From positions 593,501 to 657,500 of the forward strand of contig NC_008260.1 of assembly GCF_000009365.1 (NCBI RefSeq): a stretch of 64,000 bases of DNA. Direction: 5' to 3'. Below, one piece after another: positions 8,644 to 17,355 of this stretch. Source of the stretch: Alcanivorax borkumensis SK2. GTDB lineage: Bacteria > Pseudomonadota > Gammaproteobacteria > Pseudomonadales > Alcanivoracaceae. The position numbers and the translations under genes are program-made. A model generated the notes under the pieces. The model saw nothing but the letters and a program-made list of their open reading frames with translations, ran no database searches and was not told the origin of the DNA. Numbering within the stretch: the first letter of the stretch is position 1; each line of letters opens with the position of its first letter.

Positions 8644-11600
8644 TTTACGGCCTCTTGTATGCTGTCGTGACCTTCACCGTCCAGCCAGTTCACATTGCGC
8701 ATTTTGCGGACCATGACGAATTCGTCGCGGTTGGAACCGACGGTGCCGTAGTAGTTGAATCCGTAGGCTAGTTGAGCGTAGCCACCGATCATGTGGGTGG
8801 GTTTAGGGCAGACTCTGGTTACAGAGTTATGAATGCCGCCACGGGTGCCGGAGATTTCTGAGCCAGGCACGTTCACATTGCGCTCCTGGGCGTGATACAT
8901 CATTACCATGCCGTCCTTTACCCGCTGACTGACTACTGCGCGGGCAGCGATGGAGCCATTGGCGTTGTACAGTTCAACCCAGTCGTTGTCGGCCACACCA
9001 ATGTCAGCTGCATCACTTTCGGATAGCCATACCACAGGGCCTCCGCGATTTAGCGTCAGCATTAGCAGGTTGTCACTGTAAGTGGAGTGAATGCCCCACT
9101 TCTGGTGCGGCGTCAGGAAATTGAGAGCCTTCTCTGGGTTGCCGTTGGGCACGCTGAATGCACTGGCCACGGCTTTGGTGTCGATGGGAGGACGGTAAAC
9201 CAGCAGGCTTTCACCAAAAGCTCGCATCCAGGGGTGGTCTTGGTAGAGTTGCTGGCGGCCAGTGAGGGTTCGCCAAGGGATCAGCTCGTGCACATTGGTG
9301 TAGCCTGCGGTGTAGGAGACGTGCTCATCCTCTAAACCTGACCAGGTAGGGCTGGAGATAATTTTACGCGGTTGCGCGACAATATCTCGGAAACGAATTT
9401 TTTCTTCTTCTTTAGGGCGCGCCAAGTGTGCGTGTTCTCGACCGGTAAATTCTGATAATGCCTGCCAGGCTTTTATGGCGACCTGGCCATTGGTTTCTGG
9501 TGCAAGAGAGAGGATGACTTCGGCGGCGTCAATGGCGGTTTCAATTTTTGGCCGCCCTTTGGCCGGGCCGTCCTGCTTGGTGTGATTGAGTTCGCCGAGG
9601 AACTGGATTTCCTTGTCGGTGTTCCAGGAGATGCCCTTGCCGCCATTGCCTAGTTTATCCAGTAACGGTCCCAAGGCGGTGAAACGCTCATAGGTTGCGG
9701 GGTAGTCCCGCTTGACTTCAACCAGTGAAGGCATGGTTTTGCCGGGGATCAGGTCACATTCGCCTTTTTTCCAGTCCTGTACGCAGCTTTGCGATAGTTC
9801 TGACGGGGCGTCGTGTTGTAGTGGCAGAGTGACCACGTCGGTTTCTTCCTCCAGATGACCGGGGCACAGTTGTGAAAAAGTGCGGGCGATACCTTTGTAA
9901 ATTTCCCAGTCGCTGCGCGATTGCCAAGCCGGATCGGTGGCTGCGGTGAGTGGGTGAATAAAAGGGTGCATGTCTGAGGTGTTCAGGTCGTTTTTTTCGT
10001 ACCAGGTGGCCGTAGGCAGAACAATGTCGGAATACAGGCAGGTGGTGGACATGCGGAAATCCAGCGTGGTGAATAGATCCACCTTGCCCTCCGGTGCCTG
10101 CTCGACCCAGTCCACCTCCATGGGCTTGTTGCCATCCATTTCGCCCAGGTCCTTGCCTTGAAGGCCATGGCGGGTGCCAAGTAAGTACTTGAGCATGTAT
10201 TCGTGGCCTTTGCCGGAGCTGCCCAGAAGATTGGAGCGCCAGACGAACATGTTGCGTGGAAAGTTTTTTGGGTCATCCGGTTGTTCAGCGGCAAAACGCA
10301 GGTTGCCAGACTTGAGCTGTTCCACTACATAATCTGTAACGGGTTTTCCTGCCGCTTGTGCCTCCCGGGCAATCTGTAACGGGTTGCGCCCGAGTTGGGG
10401 GGCTGAAGGCAGCCAACCCATGCGTTCGGCGCGTACATTGAAATCCACCAGGCTGCCCTGGTAATCCTCTGGTTTGGCCAGCGGCGATAGCAGCTCGCTG
10501 ACGTCCAACTTTTCGTAACGCCACTGGCTTGAATGATTATAGAAAAACGAGGTGCCGTTCATGTGTCGGGGCGGACGGGTCCAATCCAGGCCAAAGGCCA
10601 GAGGCAACCAGCCGGTTTGCGGACGCAGTTTTTCTTGGCCTACATAATGGGCCCAGCCGCCGCCGCTCTGACCAATACAGCCACACAGGATCAGCATGTT
10701 GATCAGCCCTCGGTAATTCATGTCCATGTGGTACCAGTGGTTCATGCCGGCACCGACAATGATCATGGAGCGGCCCCGAGTCTTGTCAGCGTTGTCGGCG
10801 AACTCCCGGGCAATCCGTGCTACTTGTTCAGCGGGGACCCCGGTAATTTGTTCTTGCCAAGCGGGGGTGTAAGGTTTGAGTTGGCGGTAATGGGTGGCAC
10901 CGTCATCGTCTCCGAACCCTCGGTCGATGCCATAGTTTGCACACATCAGATCAAACACGGTGACTACCAGCGCCTGTCGCCCATCTGCTAGGGATAGTTG
11001 CTTGGCGGGCAGCGAGTGGTGGAGGATGTCGTCACCGGCCACGTGATTGAAATGTTCACGTGCGATGCCGCCGAAATAGGGGAACGCCACTTTGGCGATG
11101 TTGTCATGGTGATCGGCCAGAGTGAGTAGTGGCGTGATGCTATTGCCGGCGGCGTCTAGTGGTTCTAGGTTCCATTTTCCCTTTTCGCCCCAACGGAAAC
11201 CAATGGAGCCTCGCGGAACCGCTGGGGCATCTCGGGCAGGGTCCCACACCACGGTTTTCCATTCCGGGTTGTTGTCCTGTCCGAGGGATGCGTCGAAATC
11301 ACTGGCGCGGAGTTGACGACCGGGAACGTAGCTGCCGTCGTCACGGGGTTCCAGTTCCACCAGGAAGGGCATGTCGGTGTAGCGCCGTACATAGTCGGTG
11401 AAATATTCACTGGGATTGTTGAGATGGAATTCCTTGAGGATGACATGCCCCATCGCTAACCCCAGGGCGGCATCTGTGCCCTGCTTGGCGCTCAGCCATT
11501 CGTCACACAATTTGGAAACTTCGGCATAGTCGGGCGTGATGGCCACGGTCTTGGTGCCTTTGTAGCGTACTTCGGTGAAGAAGTGAGCATCCGGGGTCCG

Positions 11601-12380
11601 GGTTTGAGGTACGTTGGAGCCCCAGGCAATGATATAGCCACTGTTGTACCAGTCGGCGGATTCTGGCACATCGGTCTGTTCGCCCCAGGTTTGTGGGCTG
11701 GCGGGGGGGAGGTCGCAGTACCAGTCGTAGAAGGACAGGCAGACCCCGCCGATCAGTGACAGGTAGCGAGCCCCGGAAGCATAGGACACCATGGACATGG
11801 CTGGGATCGGAGAAAAACCGATGATCCGATCAGGTCCATATTGTTTGGCGGTATAAATGTTAGCCGCGGCAATGATACGGTTCATTTCGTCCCAGTCGCC
11901 GCGCACAAAACCGCCCATGCCGCGGGCTTGTTTGTATTGCTGCGCTTTGTCCGGGGTTTCCATGATGGAAGCCCATGCATCCACTGGATCGCAGTGTTCC
12001 TTAATGGCGTCGCGCCACAATTTCAGCAAGGTCTGTCGAATTAGGGGGTACTTTAGGCGATTGGCGCTGTATAGGTACCAAGAATAACTGGCCCCACGTG
12101 GACAGCCTCGGGGTTCATGATTAGGTAAGTCGGGGCGAGTACGGGGGTAATCCGTCTGCTGAGTTTCCCAGGTCACCAGGCCGTTTTTGACGTAGATTTT
12201 CCAGCTGCAGGATCCGGTACAGTTCACTCCATGGGTAGAGCGCACGATTTTGTCGTGCTGCCAGCGGCTTCGATAGCCGTCTTCCCAATGCCGGTCCTCG
12301 TCACGGGTCTCCCCGTGTTTGTCTGAAAAGTCGGTTGGTTTTTTTCCCAAGTACTTCAGACGATCGAGAAAGTGGCTCAT
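8640..12380 (-). CDS. narG: Respiratory nitrate reductase alpha subunit NarG
   Basis: A 1246-aa molybdopterin-bis-MGD catalytic subunit, which reduces nitrate to nitrite in the cytoplasm. The FS0 [4Fe-4S] ligands His50, Cys54, Cys58 and Cys93 align with E. coli His49, Cys53, Cys57 and Cys92. The same offset places the molybdenum-ligating aspartate at residue 223 in FYDWYCDLPP. The C-terminal cofactor-binding domain is complete. The ATG at 12380 follows a GGGAGAC ribosome binding site; a longer frame exists upstream but overlaps narK and lacks such a site. NarG starts 34 bp after narK, so it is probably cotranscribed with it. No narXL or moa genes are in the window. Confidence 0.97.
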   Translation of the reverse strand: MSHFLDRLKYLGKKPTDFSDKHGETRDEDRHWEDGYRSRWQHDKIVRSTHGVNCTGSCSWKIYVKNGLVTWETQQTDYPRTRPDLPNHEPRGCPRGASYSWYLYSANRLKYPLIRQTLLKLWRDAIKEHCDPVDAWASIMETPDKAQQYKQARGMGGFVRGDWDEMNRIIAAANIYTAKQYGPDRIIGFSPIPAMSMVSYASGARYLSLIGGVCLSFYDWYCDLPPASPQTWGEQTDVPESADWYNSGYIIAWGSNVPQTRTPDAHFFTEVRYKGTKTVAITPDYAEVSKLCDEWLSAKQGTDAALGLAMGHVILKEFHLNNPSEYFTDYVRRYTDMPFLVELEPRDDGSYVPGRQLRASDFDASLGQDNNPEWKTVVWDPARDAPAVPRGSIGFRWGEKGKWNLEPLDAAGNSITPLLTLADHHDNIAKVAFPYFGGIAREHFNHVAGDDILHHSLPAKQLSLADGRQALVVTVFDLMCANYGIDRGFGDDDGATHYRQLKPYTPAWQEQITGVPAEQVARIAREFADNADKTRGRSMIIVGAGMNHWYHMDMNYRGLINMLILCGCIGQSGGGWAHYVGQEKLRPQTGWLPLAFGLDWTRPPRHMNGTSFFYNHSSQWRYEKLDVSELLSPLAKPEDYQGSLVDFNVRAERMGWLPSAPQLGRNPLQIAREAQAAGKPVTDYVVEQLKSGNLRFAAEQPDDPKNFPRNMFVWRSNLLGSSGKGHEYMLKYLLGTRHGLQGKDLGEMDGNKPMEVDWVEQAPEGKVDLFTTLDFRMSTTCLYSDIVLPTATWYEKNDLNTSDMHPFIHPLTAATDPAWQSRSDWEIYKGIARTFSQLCPGHLEEETDVVTLPLQHDAPSELSQSCVQDWKKGECDLIPGKTMPSLVEVKRDYPATYERFTALGPLLDKLGNGGKGISWNTDKEIQFLGELNHTKQDGPAKGRPKIETAIDAAEVILSLAPETNGQVAIKAWQALSEFTGREHAHLARPKEEEKIRFRDIVAQPRKIISSPTWSGLEDEHVSYTAGYTNVHELIPWRTLTGRQQLYQDHPWMRAFGESLLVYRPPIDTKAVASAFSVPNGNPEKALNFLTPHQKWGIHSTYSDNLLMLTLNRGGPVVWLSESDAADIGVADNDWVELYNANGSIAARAVVSQRVKDGMVMMYHAQERNVNVPGSEISGTRGGIHNSVTRVCPKPTHMIGGYAQLAYGFNYYGTVGSNRDEFVMVRKMRNVNWLDGEGHDSIQEAVK

Positions 12381-12414
12381 GGATGTCTCCCTATGGATGT
12401 TGAATATCAGGCGC

Positions 12415-15054
12415 TCAACACGGAATCTCAGCCTTCTTGCGTGTGTAGTAGAACCAAGTAATACCCAGGCACAACACGTAAAAGAGAATGAAACCGTACA
12501 GCGCCACATTGGCATTACCGCTTAGACTCAGTGATGTGCCGAACGCCTTGGGGATGAAGAAGGCCCCGTAGGCGGCGATAGCCGAGGTGAAGCCTACGGT
12601 GGCCGCTGATTCACGCTCGATTTGAATACGCTGCTGGTCTTGCGGTAGCGAAGGCATGATGCGCGGGATCGAGGTGGAGAAAATGGTGGGGATCATTTGG
12701 AACGTGCTGGAGTTGCCTACCCCGGAAACGAAGAACAGCCACAGGAACATGAAAAAGAAACCCTGAAAACTTTCTTTTTGCAGGAAAAACAGCGTCCCGC
12801 TCACGCCAACGATCATGCCGATAAAGACCCATAATGTGACCTTGCCGCCGCCAAAGCGGTCGGCAACGCCGCCTGAAAACGCGCGGCTAAGGGCGCCAAC
12901 CAGTGGGCCAAGAAAGGCATACTTGAGAGCATCGACTTCTGGGAACAGGTTGGCGCTGAGTAACGGGAAGCCGGCGGAAAAGCCGATAAAACTGCCAAAC
13001 GTTCCGGTGTAGAGCACGCACATTAGCCAATTGTGCTTACGCTGGAAAATGGTGGCTTGGTCTTTAAACGAAGATTGCGCACTGGCGATATCGTTCATTC
13101 CAAACCAGGCGGCAATGGTTGCCAAGACAATGAAGGGGACCCAGACAAAGGCGGCGTTCTGCAACCATATGGCGTCGTTGCTAGCGGTAATTTGTGGGCC
13201 ACCTGCCACGAAGCTGAATACCCCGGTGGTGATGATCAGGGGCACCACAAATTGCATCAGGCTGACCCCCAAGTTTCCTAGCCCAGCATTAAGGCCCATG
13301 GCCTTGCCTTTCTCATGCTTGGGATAGAAGAAAGAAATGTTGGCCATGCTGGAAGCAAAGTTGCCGCCACCAAAACCGCATAGCAGAGCCAGGATCAGCA
13401 TGACCAGGTAAGAGGTGTTTGGGTTTTGCACTGCCACACCAATCCACAATGCCGGCAGCAGTAGTGACGCGGTGGAAAGAGCGGTCCAGCGCCGCCCGCC
13501 AAATATTGGCACCATAAAGCTGTAGAAGATTCGCAGAGTCGCCCCGGATAACCCGGGCAGAGCAGCGAGCCAGAACAGTTGGTTGGGGCTGTAGTCAAAG
13601 CCCACGCTGGGTAATTTGGCAACGACCACAGACCACACCATCCACACTGAAAATGCCAGTATCAGGCAAGGAATGGATATCCATAGGTTGCGCTGAGCAA
13701 TACGCTTGCCTTGTTCTTCCCAGAAGGCGGGTTCTTCCGGACGCCAGTCATCCAGTACGAATGCTTTTGGGGTAGAGAGCTCGGGCAGGTCGCGGCTTTG
13801 TATATCTTCGCCCAGTTCTATTCTGTTGGCGCGCAGAATGGAGTAATGCATCCACAGTAGCGCAAAGGCCGAGACTAGGAACAGCAGCATGAAGCTGCTT
13901 TGCCAGATGCCAATGACATCGTTGAGCATGCCGAAGGTGAGGGGCAGCAGGAAGCCGCCGAGCCCGCCGACCATGCCCACCAGGCCGCCCACGGTACCCA
14001 CATTGTTGGGGTAGTAGGCCGGGATGTGTTTGAACACTGCCGCTTTACCCAGGGACATGAAAAAGCCCAATACCATAGTTAGGGGAATAAAGCCGATCAG
14101 TCCCATGGCCATGGAGAAGCGTAATTTTCCGTTGACGCCATCAATGACGTAGTCGGTGGGTGGGTAGCTGAGCAGGAAGCAGCACAGCACTGACACGACT
14201 AGGGTCCAGTACATCACTTTTCGGGCCCCGTAGCGGTCGGACAGCCAGCCTCCGAGAATCCGGAATAGTGAGGCGGGAATGGTGTACAGGGCGGCCACAA
14301 CACCTGCGACAGTAATGCTCAAGCCGTAGACTTCCACCAGATAGTGAGGCAGCCACAGCGCTAGAGCGACGAAACCACCAAACACAAAGAAGTAATAGAG
14401 GGAAAAGCGCCATACTCGTAGTTCGCCAAGCGGAGCAAATTGCTCTTTAAGAGAGACCGGGTTGGCAGCACGCTGCTGGCTTAGGGGGTCAGTGCGGGCG
14501 AACAGCAGAAAAAATATCCCGCTGGCGGCGATAACTACCGCGTAAAGCTGGGCGGTACCGGTCCAGCCCAAGGCCAGTAGCAGGGAGGGCGCGCACAGGC
14601 TAGTGATTGCCGAGCCCACATTGCCGGCCCCGAAGATGCCCAGCGCGGTACCTTGTTTCTCGGGGGGATACCAGGCGGAAGTGTAAGCCACCCCAACAAT
14701 AAAGGAGCCACCGGCTAGGCCAACGCCCAGCGCACCGAGCAGTAGTAACCAGTAGGTGTTGGCCAGAGACAGCAGGAAGACAAAGACGCCAGTGAGCAGC
14801 ATCAGCAGACTGAACACCTTGCGGCCGCCAAAACGATCGGTTAGGTAACCAAGAAATAATCGGCTGATGGAGCCGGTAAGCACTGGGGTTGCCATGAGCA
14901 GGCCCAGCTGGGTATCGGTGAGGTTCAGTTCATCCTTAATCTGTAACCCGAGTATGGACAGCATTGTCCATACTGCAAAACAGAGGGTGAACGCAAAGGT
15001 CGAGAAGACTAGCGCGCGGCGTTGCTCCGCACGTGCCATTCCTTCTGCAACCAT
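12415..15054 (-). CDS. narK: Fused NarK1-NarK2 nitrate/nitrite transporter
   Basis: An 879-aa protein made of two complete major-facilitator units of 12 helices each, twice the usual NarK length. The first half has a NarK1-type nitrate signature (GLAGGSFIVGVAYTSAWYP), the type linked to proton-driven nitrate uptake. The second has the NarK2-type signature (GGGNFASSMANISFFYP), linked to nitrate/nitrite exchange. They are joined near residues 415-460 by a polar linker. Paracoccus denitrificans has a similar fusion; Pseudomonas has two separate genes. The fusion lets one protein start respiration by nitrate import and then exchange nitrite outward. The ATG at 15054 follows GGGAGGT; a longer in-frame start at 15102 lacks such a site. 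Confidence 0.95.
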   Translation of the reverse strand: MVAEGMARAEQRRALVFSTFAFTLCFAVWTMLSILGLQIKDELNLTDTQLGLLMATPVLTGSISRLFLGYLTDRFGGRKVFSLLMLLTGVFVFLLSLANTYWLLLLGALGVGLAGGSFIVGVAYTSAWYPPEKQGTALGIFGAGNVGSAITSLCAPSLLLALGWTGTAQLYAVVIAASGIFFLLFARTDPLSQQRAANPVSLKEQFAPLGELRVWRFSLYYFFVFGGFVALALWLPHYLVEVYGLSITVAGVVAALYTIPASLFRILGGWLSDRYGARKVMYWTLVVSVLCCFLLSYPPTDYVIDGVNGKLRFSMAMGLIGFIPLTMVLGFFMSLGKAAVFKHIPAYYPNNVGTVGGLVGMVGGLGGFLLPLTFGMLNDVIGIWQSSFMLLFLVSAFALLWMHYSILRANRIELGEDIQSRDLPELSTPKAFVLDDWRPEEPAFWEEQGKRIAQRNLWISIPCLILAFSVWMVWSVVVAKLPSVGFDYSPNQLFWLAALPGLSGATLRIFYSFMVPIFGGRRWTALSTASLLLPALWIGVAVQNPNTSYLVMLILALLCGFGGGNFASSMANISFFYPKHEKGKAMGLNAGLGNLGVSLMQFVVPLIITTGVFSFVAGGPQITASNDAIWLQNAAFVWVPFIVLATIAAWFGMNDIASAQSSFKDQATIFQRKHNWLMCVLYTGTFGSFIGFSAGFPLLSANLFPEVDALKYAFLGPLVGALSRAFSGGVADRFGGGKVTLWVFIGMIVGVSGTLFFLQKESFQGFFFMFLWLFFVSGVGNSSTFQMIPTIFSTSIPRIMPSLPQDQQRIQIERESAATVGFTSAIAAYGAFFIPKAFGTSLSLSGNANVALYGFILFYVLCLGITWFYYTRKKAEIPC

Positions 15055-15152
15055 AGGACCTCCCTGCCTCATGGTTGTATGACGGGGGCGGCTTGTTAAC
15101 AAGCCTGTTTAGGATAGTTACAGCTGCAAAGGCGGGAGCGCAATAAGTGATC

Positions 15153-15195
15153 GATATAAACCCTGTATACGATACAAAACCTTGATCTGCGTCTA
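15153..15195 (-). promoter_or_regulatory. Candidate ANR/FNR-dependent nar promoter
   Basis: The site TTGATCTGCGTCTA at 15182-15195 matches 8 of 10 bases of the Pseudomonas ANR consensus TTGAT-N4-GTCAA; read toward narK it gives TAGAC-N4-ATCAA. A minus-strand hexamer TATATC (15158-15153) lies where a -10 element should be if the site is centred about 41-42 bp upstream of transcription start. That predicts a leader of about 90 nt before narK. The geometry of a class II activator site supports the call, but one half-site is imperfect. Confidence 0.45.
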
Positions 15196-15462
15196 TTCTC
15201 CTTCGTCAAAACGGCGAGAGAACAAGTCTTTCAGTTCGTCCATAGCCTGTTGTTCATCATCGCCCTCCACTCGAAAGGTGATGCGGCTTCCCTTGGCCGC
15301 CCCGAGCATGAGCAAGCCCATGATGCTTTTCGCGTCGATGGTCTGCGTTTTGTGCAGTACTAGGATGCTGCTGTTGTAGCGTGATGCCACGCTGACTACT
15401 TTGGCGGCAGCGCGGGCATGCAGGCCGAGTTTGTTGATTACATCGAGTTGTTTTTCAATCAT
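15193..15462 (-). CDS. ptsO: Nitrogen-PTS phosphocarrier NPr (HPr-like)
   Basis: An 89-aa HPr-family protein with the phosphorylatable histidine, His15, in KLGLHARAAAK, and Ser46 in the second conserved block (DAKSIMGLL). NPr passes phosphate from EINtr (PtsP, not in this window) to PtsN in a regulatory relay tied to nitrogen status and K+ homeostasis. It ends the kdsD-to-ptsO gene series, 39 bp after rapZ, as in Pseudomonas and Enterobacteria. The candidate ANR box for the nar operon overlaps its last three bases. Confidence 0.95.
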   Translation of the reverse strand: MIEKQLDVINKLGLHARAAAKVVSVASRYNSSILVLHKTQTIDAKSIMGLLMLGAAKGSRITFRVEGDDEQQAMDELKDLFSRRFDEGE

Positions 15463-15501
15463 CGGTCATCTTGTGGTCGGAGGAGGTGGCTGCTTGCTGG
15501 G

Positions 15502-16350
15502 TTAGAGTTCCCTATGGCGGACCTGAAGGACAATGCCTTCTGCGCGCAGATTTTTTGCCAGCTGTTCGGTGATGAAGACGGAGCGATGGCGGCCGCCGGT
15601 GCAACCGATCGCCACGGTGACATAGCTGCGGTCGCTGTTGGCAAAGGCCGGTAGCCAGCGCACAACGAAATCGCCAATATCTTTGAGCATGTCGTGACTG
15701 GCCTGGTGCTGGCTAAGAAACTCGATAATGCAGTCATCCTTGCCGGTGAAAGGACGCAGGTCTGCATGCCAGTGAGGATTGGGCAGCACTCGCACATCGA
15801 ACACAAGGTCGGCATCGGTGGGCAGGCCATTCTTGAAGCCAAAGGATTCCAGTTGCAATGACAGTGTGGCTTCACGGCGAGCTACCCGTTCACGCATGAG
15901 ATTGCGCAGGGTGTGGACGTCATGGTTGCTGCTGTCGATGACTAGGTCGGCACGTTGGCGGATGTTGGCCAGTAGCTCACGTTCATGGCCGATGGCGTCG
16001 GCCAGAGAGCGTTGATCGGTGCCCAGTGGGTGGCGGCGACGGGTAGCGCTGAAGCGAGTAAGAAGAGTGTGATCATCCGCATCTAAGTAGATGATTTCGC
16101 TGCGAACCTGCTGTTCATTAAGTGCGTGAAGAATGTTGTCGAAGGCCAGTAACTGGGCGGGGAGGTTGCGAGCATCAATACCAACGGCGACCCGCTCAAT
16201 TGGGGGGTCGCCTTCACTGAGTTGTTTTGCCAGGGTGGGTAGCATGCCGACTGGCAAGTTGTCGACGCAGTAAAAGCCTTGATCTTCCAGTGCCTGCAGC
16301 GCGGTGGTTTTCCCTGAACCGGAGCGCCCACTGATAATGGTGAGTTTCAT
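15502..16350 (-). CDS. rapZ: RNase adapter / nucleotide-binding protein RapZ
   Basis: A 282-aa RapZ (YvcJ) family protein with a P-loop at residues 8-15 (GRSGSGKT) and the conserved C-terminal block CTGGRHRSVFITE. In E. coli, RapZ binds the GlmZ/GlmY sRNAs, guides RNase E to GlmZ and so sets glucosamine-6-phosphate synthase levels in response to the sugar. In Pseudomonas-like bacteria the role is less clear. Its place between ptsN and ptsO matches the conserved block. A shorter overlapping open frame in this region is a shadow of this gene. Confidence 0.95.
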   Translation of the reverse strand: MKLTIISGRSGSGKTTALQALEDQGFYCVDNLPVGMLPTLAKQLSEGDPPIERVAVGIDARNLPAQLLAFDNILHALNEQQVRSEIIYLDADDHTLLTRFSATRRRHPLGTDQRSLADAIGHERELLANIRQRADLVIDSSNHDVHTLRNLMRERVARREATLSLQLESFGFKNGLPTDADLVFDVRVLPNPHWHADLRPFTGKDDCIIEFLSQHQASHDMLKDIGDFVVRWLPAFANSDRSYVTVAIGCTGGRHRSVFITEQLAKNLRAEGIVLQVRHREL

Positions 16351-16456
16351 GGTTGCACCGCTCGCGGGTGGCTCGCAGTATATTGGAACGCAAGACCGAT
16401 AGGTGAGGACGTGTTTTGGATGCGCGGCATAATGCGCGAGAGCCTGCTGTGTTGCT

Positions 16457-16930
16457 TCATGATGCCAATCGTAACTCTGCCTCAGATTCTATCGCCGCCT
16501 GGTAGAGCTGCTGGTTGTCAATGCTGCGTCGCAGTTCTGTACGGTAAGTCTCGTCGTTGAACAGGGAGGCCAGATGGCTGAGGGTTTTGAGATGTTGTTC
16601 CGGGTTGTCCTGGGGGACGAGTAATACAAACACCAAATCCACAGGCTGACCGTCAACGGCGTCGAAATCAATGGGGGTTTCTAGTTTTAACAACAGGCCT
16701 ACAGCCTGTTGGCAATGTCCTAGTCGACAATGAGGAATGGCAATGCCTTCGCCAATGCCCGTGGAGCCCAGTTTTTCCCGGGCGACCAGAGCGTCGAAGA
16801 CTTCCTGCTCATTAAGGCTGCCACAGCTGGCAGCTGCCAGCTGTGCAACCTGGTCAAGCAGTTGTTTCTTGCTGCTGGCCTGCACGCCGTGATGGGTGCG
16901 GGCCAGAGTCAGTAGTTCGCGAACTCGCAT
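16457..16930 (-). CDS. ptsN: Nitrogen-PTS EIIA component PtsN
   Basis: A 157-aa EIIA of the fructose/nitrogen type. The phosphorylated histidine, His67, lies in GIGEGIAIPHCRL. PtsN receives phosphate from NPr and controls other proteins by binding (for example potassium transport and KdpD in E. coli, PHB and stress pathways in Pseudomonas). It does not move sugar. It lies 15 bp downstream of hpf. The gap of 106 bp to rapZ is the largest in this part of the block and could hold an internal promoter, but I see no clear one. Confidence 0.94.
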   Translation of the reverse strand: MRVRELLTLARTHHGVQASSKKQLLDQVAQLAAASCGSLNEQEVFDALVAREKLGSTGIGEGIAIPHCRLGHCQQAVGLLLKLETPIDFDAVDGQPVDLVFVLLVPQDNPEQHLKTLSHLASLFNDETYRTELRRSIDNQQLYQAAIESEAELRLAS

Positions 16931-16945
16931 AATTGTCGCTTTGGG

Positions 16946-17245
16946 TTAGTGACCGTGCTTGTGGCTGACGGCTTTTTCTTTGTGTTTAAGAATCTGACGA
17001 TCCAATTTGTCCGTCAGTTTATCGATCGCAGCATACATGTCATCTGCCTCAGCGGTGGCAAAGACATCGGCCCCGGAAATATGAATTGTGGACTCGGCTT
17101 TGTGGCTTTTGGGTTCCGGGGAAAGAATCACCTGGATGCTGGTAATTTGGTCGAAATGGCGCTCAAGGCGGGAAAATTTATCTCCCACATAAGTGCGCAA
17201 GGCATCGGTAATTTCCAGGTGATGACCGCTGATATTAATTTGCAT
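16946..17245 (-). CDS. hpf: Ribosome hibernation promoting factor, short form
   Basis: A 99-aa protein of the HPF/YfiA family, short type, with one S30AE domain (MQINISGHHLEITDALR, then PEPKSHKAESTIHISGADVFA) and a His-rich end (KAVSHKHGH). Short HPF, with RMF, converts 70S ribosomes into inactive 100S dimers in stationary phase. It is encoded directly downstream of rpoN, the usual place. The ATG at 17245 has a GGAG-containing site (AAAGGAGCC) upstream; an in-frame extension to 17320 lacks one. Confidence 0.94.
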   Translation of the reverse strand: MQINISGHHLEITDALRTYVGDKFSRLERHFDQITSIQVILSPEPKSHKAESTIHISGADVFATAEADDMYAAIDKLTDKLDRQILKHKEKAVSHKHGH

Positions 17246-17355
17246 GGCTGGCTCCTTTACCTGTTTGAGAAACCCGGGATAAAGACCTTGTTTATTCAGC
17301 CTTTCAGGCTGGCCTCGCAAGGTTTTCCCCGCGTTCCTGGGTCCGTTCTGGCGCT

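Noticed and set aside
8640..12515. A longer NarG start at 12515
   Set aside because: The extra 45 residues overlap narK, are not like any NarG N-terminus and lack a ribosome binding site; the ATG at 12380 has one.
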